A stretch of DNA of 15,091 nucleotides, taken from NCBI GenBank assembly GCA_003223695.1, contig QHVY01000268.1:9910-25000 (forward strand), written 5' to 3'. The position numbers were made by a program, and so were the translations under genes. How positions within the stretch are numbered: position 1 is the stretch's first letter; the number at the start of each line of letters is the position of its first letter. Below, piece after piece: positions 14,246 to 15,091 of the stretch. This stretch comes from Acidobacteriota bacterium (GTDB lineage Bacteria; Acidobacteriota; Thermoanaerobaculia; Gp7-AA8). The notes under the pieces were generated by a model that saw nothing but the letters and a program-made list of their open reading frames with translations, did not search any database and was not told the origin of the DNA.

Positions 14246-15091
14246 TCATCGCATCTGCGAGAGCGCTGATTTGAGCCGCGATTCGGAATCGACGAGGAAG
14301 TTCGCATCGACTACAACGCGTTCGCCAGGCTGCACACCGGAACGAATTTCGTAGAAACCATTTGCTCTCCCGCCCGTCGCAACCTGACGCGGCTCGAATG
14401 CGCCATTGCCGCGCGCGATGAACACAACAGAGCGCGTGCCGGTGTTCATCACCGCACTCTCGGGAACGGCGATAACACTGGCTGCTGGTTCCTGAAGAAT
14501 CACATCGACGTACATGTCGGGCTTGAGCAAACCGGCGGCATTGTCGAGCTCGAGGCGGACGCTCGCCGTGCGCGTTTGCGCGGCGATGACCGGTCCGATG
14601 AACGTGATGCGAGCCGGCAAAGTCTTGTTACCCACAGTCACCTGCGCCGTGCCGCTGACGCGCATATATGGCAGCTCCGATTCATAGACGTCCGCGAGAA
14701 CCCAGACATGTGTTAGGTCGGCCACTTCGTACAACGTGTCGGACGGCATGACGCGCGCGCCGGCCGTGGCATTTTTCATGATCACGAAGCCGGTCACTGG
14801 CGATCGAAGAATCACGTCGCGCATCGGCTTGCCGCTCCGCGCAACGCGATCAATGTCTGCCGCGCTCATGTCCCACAGCCTCAGGCGCGCCCGCGCGGCA
14901 TCAGCAAGCGAGCGTCCAAGATCGGAGCGATCGCGCTCGGCGATAATCAAGTCGTTTTGCGTCGCGAGGAGATCGGGACTGTAGACCGCGAGAAGCGGAT
15001 CGCCTCTCCGCACCGCCTGACCGGTGAAGTTGACGTATAGAGTGTCGACGAAGCCGTCAAATTTCGTGCGAATCTGGGCGACGCGTCGTTC
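14246..15091 (-). CDS. cusB: CusB-type periplasmic adaptor (HlyD family), 5' end outside window
   Basis: The frame is open to the window edge; a GTG at 15013 is internal, since upstream codons read QIRTKFDGFVDTLYVNFTGQ, the typical barrel-sandwich sequence of CusB adaptors. It continues GDPLLAVYSPDLLATQNDLI, then a helical hairpin, DVILRSPVTGFVIMKNATAG (second half of the lipoyl domain), a beta-barrel with YVDVILQEPAASVIAVPESA, and a membrane-proximal domain ending VVVDANFLVDSESRLKSAL. It would connect CusA to an outer-membrane channel (CusC, probably further upstream, not seen) and hand copper to the pump. First gene of the cluster seen here. Confidence 0.93.
   Translation of the reverse strand, partial: ERRVAQIRTKFDGFVDTLYVNFTGQAVRRGDPLLAVYSPDLLATQNDLIIAERDRSDLGRSLADAARARLRLWDMSAADIDRVARSGKPMRDVILRSPVTGFVIMKNATAGARVMPSDTLYEVADLTHVWVLADVYESELPYMRVSGTAQVTVGNKTLPARITFIGPVIAAQTRTASVRLELDNAAGLLKPDMYVDVILQEPAASVIAVPESAVMNTGTRSVVFIARGNGAFEPRQVATGGRANGFYEIRSGVQPGERVVVDANFLVDSESRLKSALSQMR

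Noticed and set aside
13836..14247. CRISPR-like or transposon interpretation of the TTCTGCT repeats
   Set aside because: There are no regularly spaced spacers and no transposase; two inverted arms around a four-helix-bundle gene fit a cassette better.

Overview
This is a GC-rich bacterial window. The first gene has the C-terminal part of a DUF5916 outer-membrane protein, a family I associate with Gemmatimonadota, Acidobacteriota and Bacteroidota. Together with the base composition and the copper-cluster proteins this suggests a soil or sediment Gemmatimonadota- or Acidobacteriota-like bacterium. That placement is inference only.

Layout. (1) 1-2096, plus strand: the 3' part of a DUF5916 gene, whose family-like C-terminus is cut by an in-frame TAG but stays open to 1638. 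It overlaps a predicted lipoprotein of the low-molecular-weight phosphatase / arsenate reductase fold that has Lys where the P-loop Arg should be. (2) 2126-3934, minus strand: an ArsM-like SAM methyltransferase whose reading frame is interrupted by a UGA. The conserved C-terminus continues in the same frame after it, and a 7-bp hairpin with a UGGAA loop sits where a bacterial SECIS should be. I read this as a selenoprotein. Behind it lie a sterol-desaturase/fatty-acid-hydroxylase gene with a broken 5' end and a doubtful small ORF. (3) 4020-4910, plus strand: a LysR regulator divergent from the methyltransferase. (4) 4899-5556, minus strand: a mer-type operator/promoter, a MerR with all three Hg(II)-binding cysteines, and a translationally coupled secreted protein with two C-x9-CCC repeats. 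(5) 5553-15091, minus strand: one long, tightly packed operon for copper/silver handling. In transcription order it holds CusB (cut by the window edge), a four-helix-bundle cassette, CusA, a CusF-like lipoprotein, a 39-residue Met-rich membrane peptide, a small Cys/His membrane protein, a CusF/outer-membrane-barrel fusion, a membrane-anchored cytochrome c, a small periplasmic protein, a TupA-like binding lipoprotein and a DUF318/ArsP-type permease with an internal deletion.

How it fits together. CusB and CusA would pump Cu(I)/Ag(I) from periplasm and cytoplasm. CusF-like domains, Met-rich segments and the barrel fusion would bind or pass copper in the periplasm and outer membrane. The MerR unit is a separate thiophilic-metal sensor feeding a Cys-rich secreted peptide. 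The selenoprotein methyltransferase and phosphatase-fold lipoprotein give a wider metal/metalloid flavour, but their substrates are unknown.

The most interesting items are the UGA-containing methyltransferase with its SECIS candidate, the MerR/Cys-rich unit with a near-classic mer operator, and the four-helix-bundle gene bounded by a perfect 20-bp inverted repeat between cusB and cusA. Three genes (DUF5916, hydroxylase, permease) carry lesions that may be real decay or assembly error.
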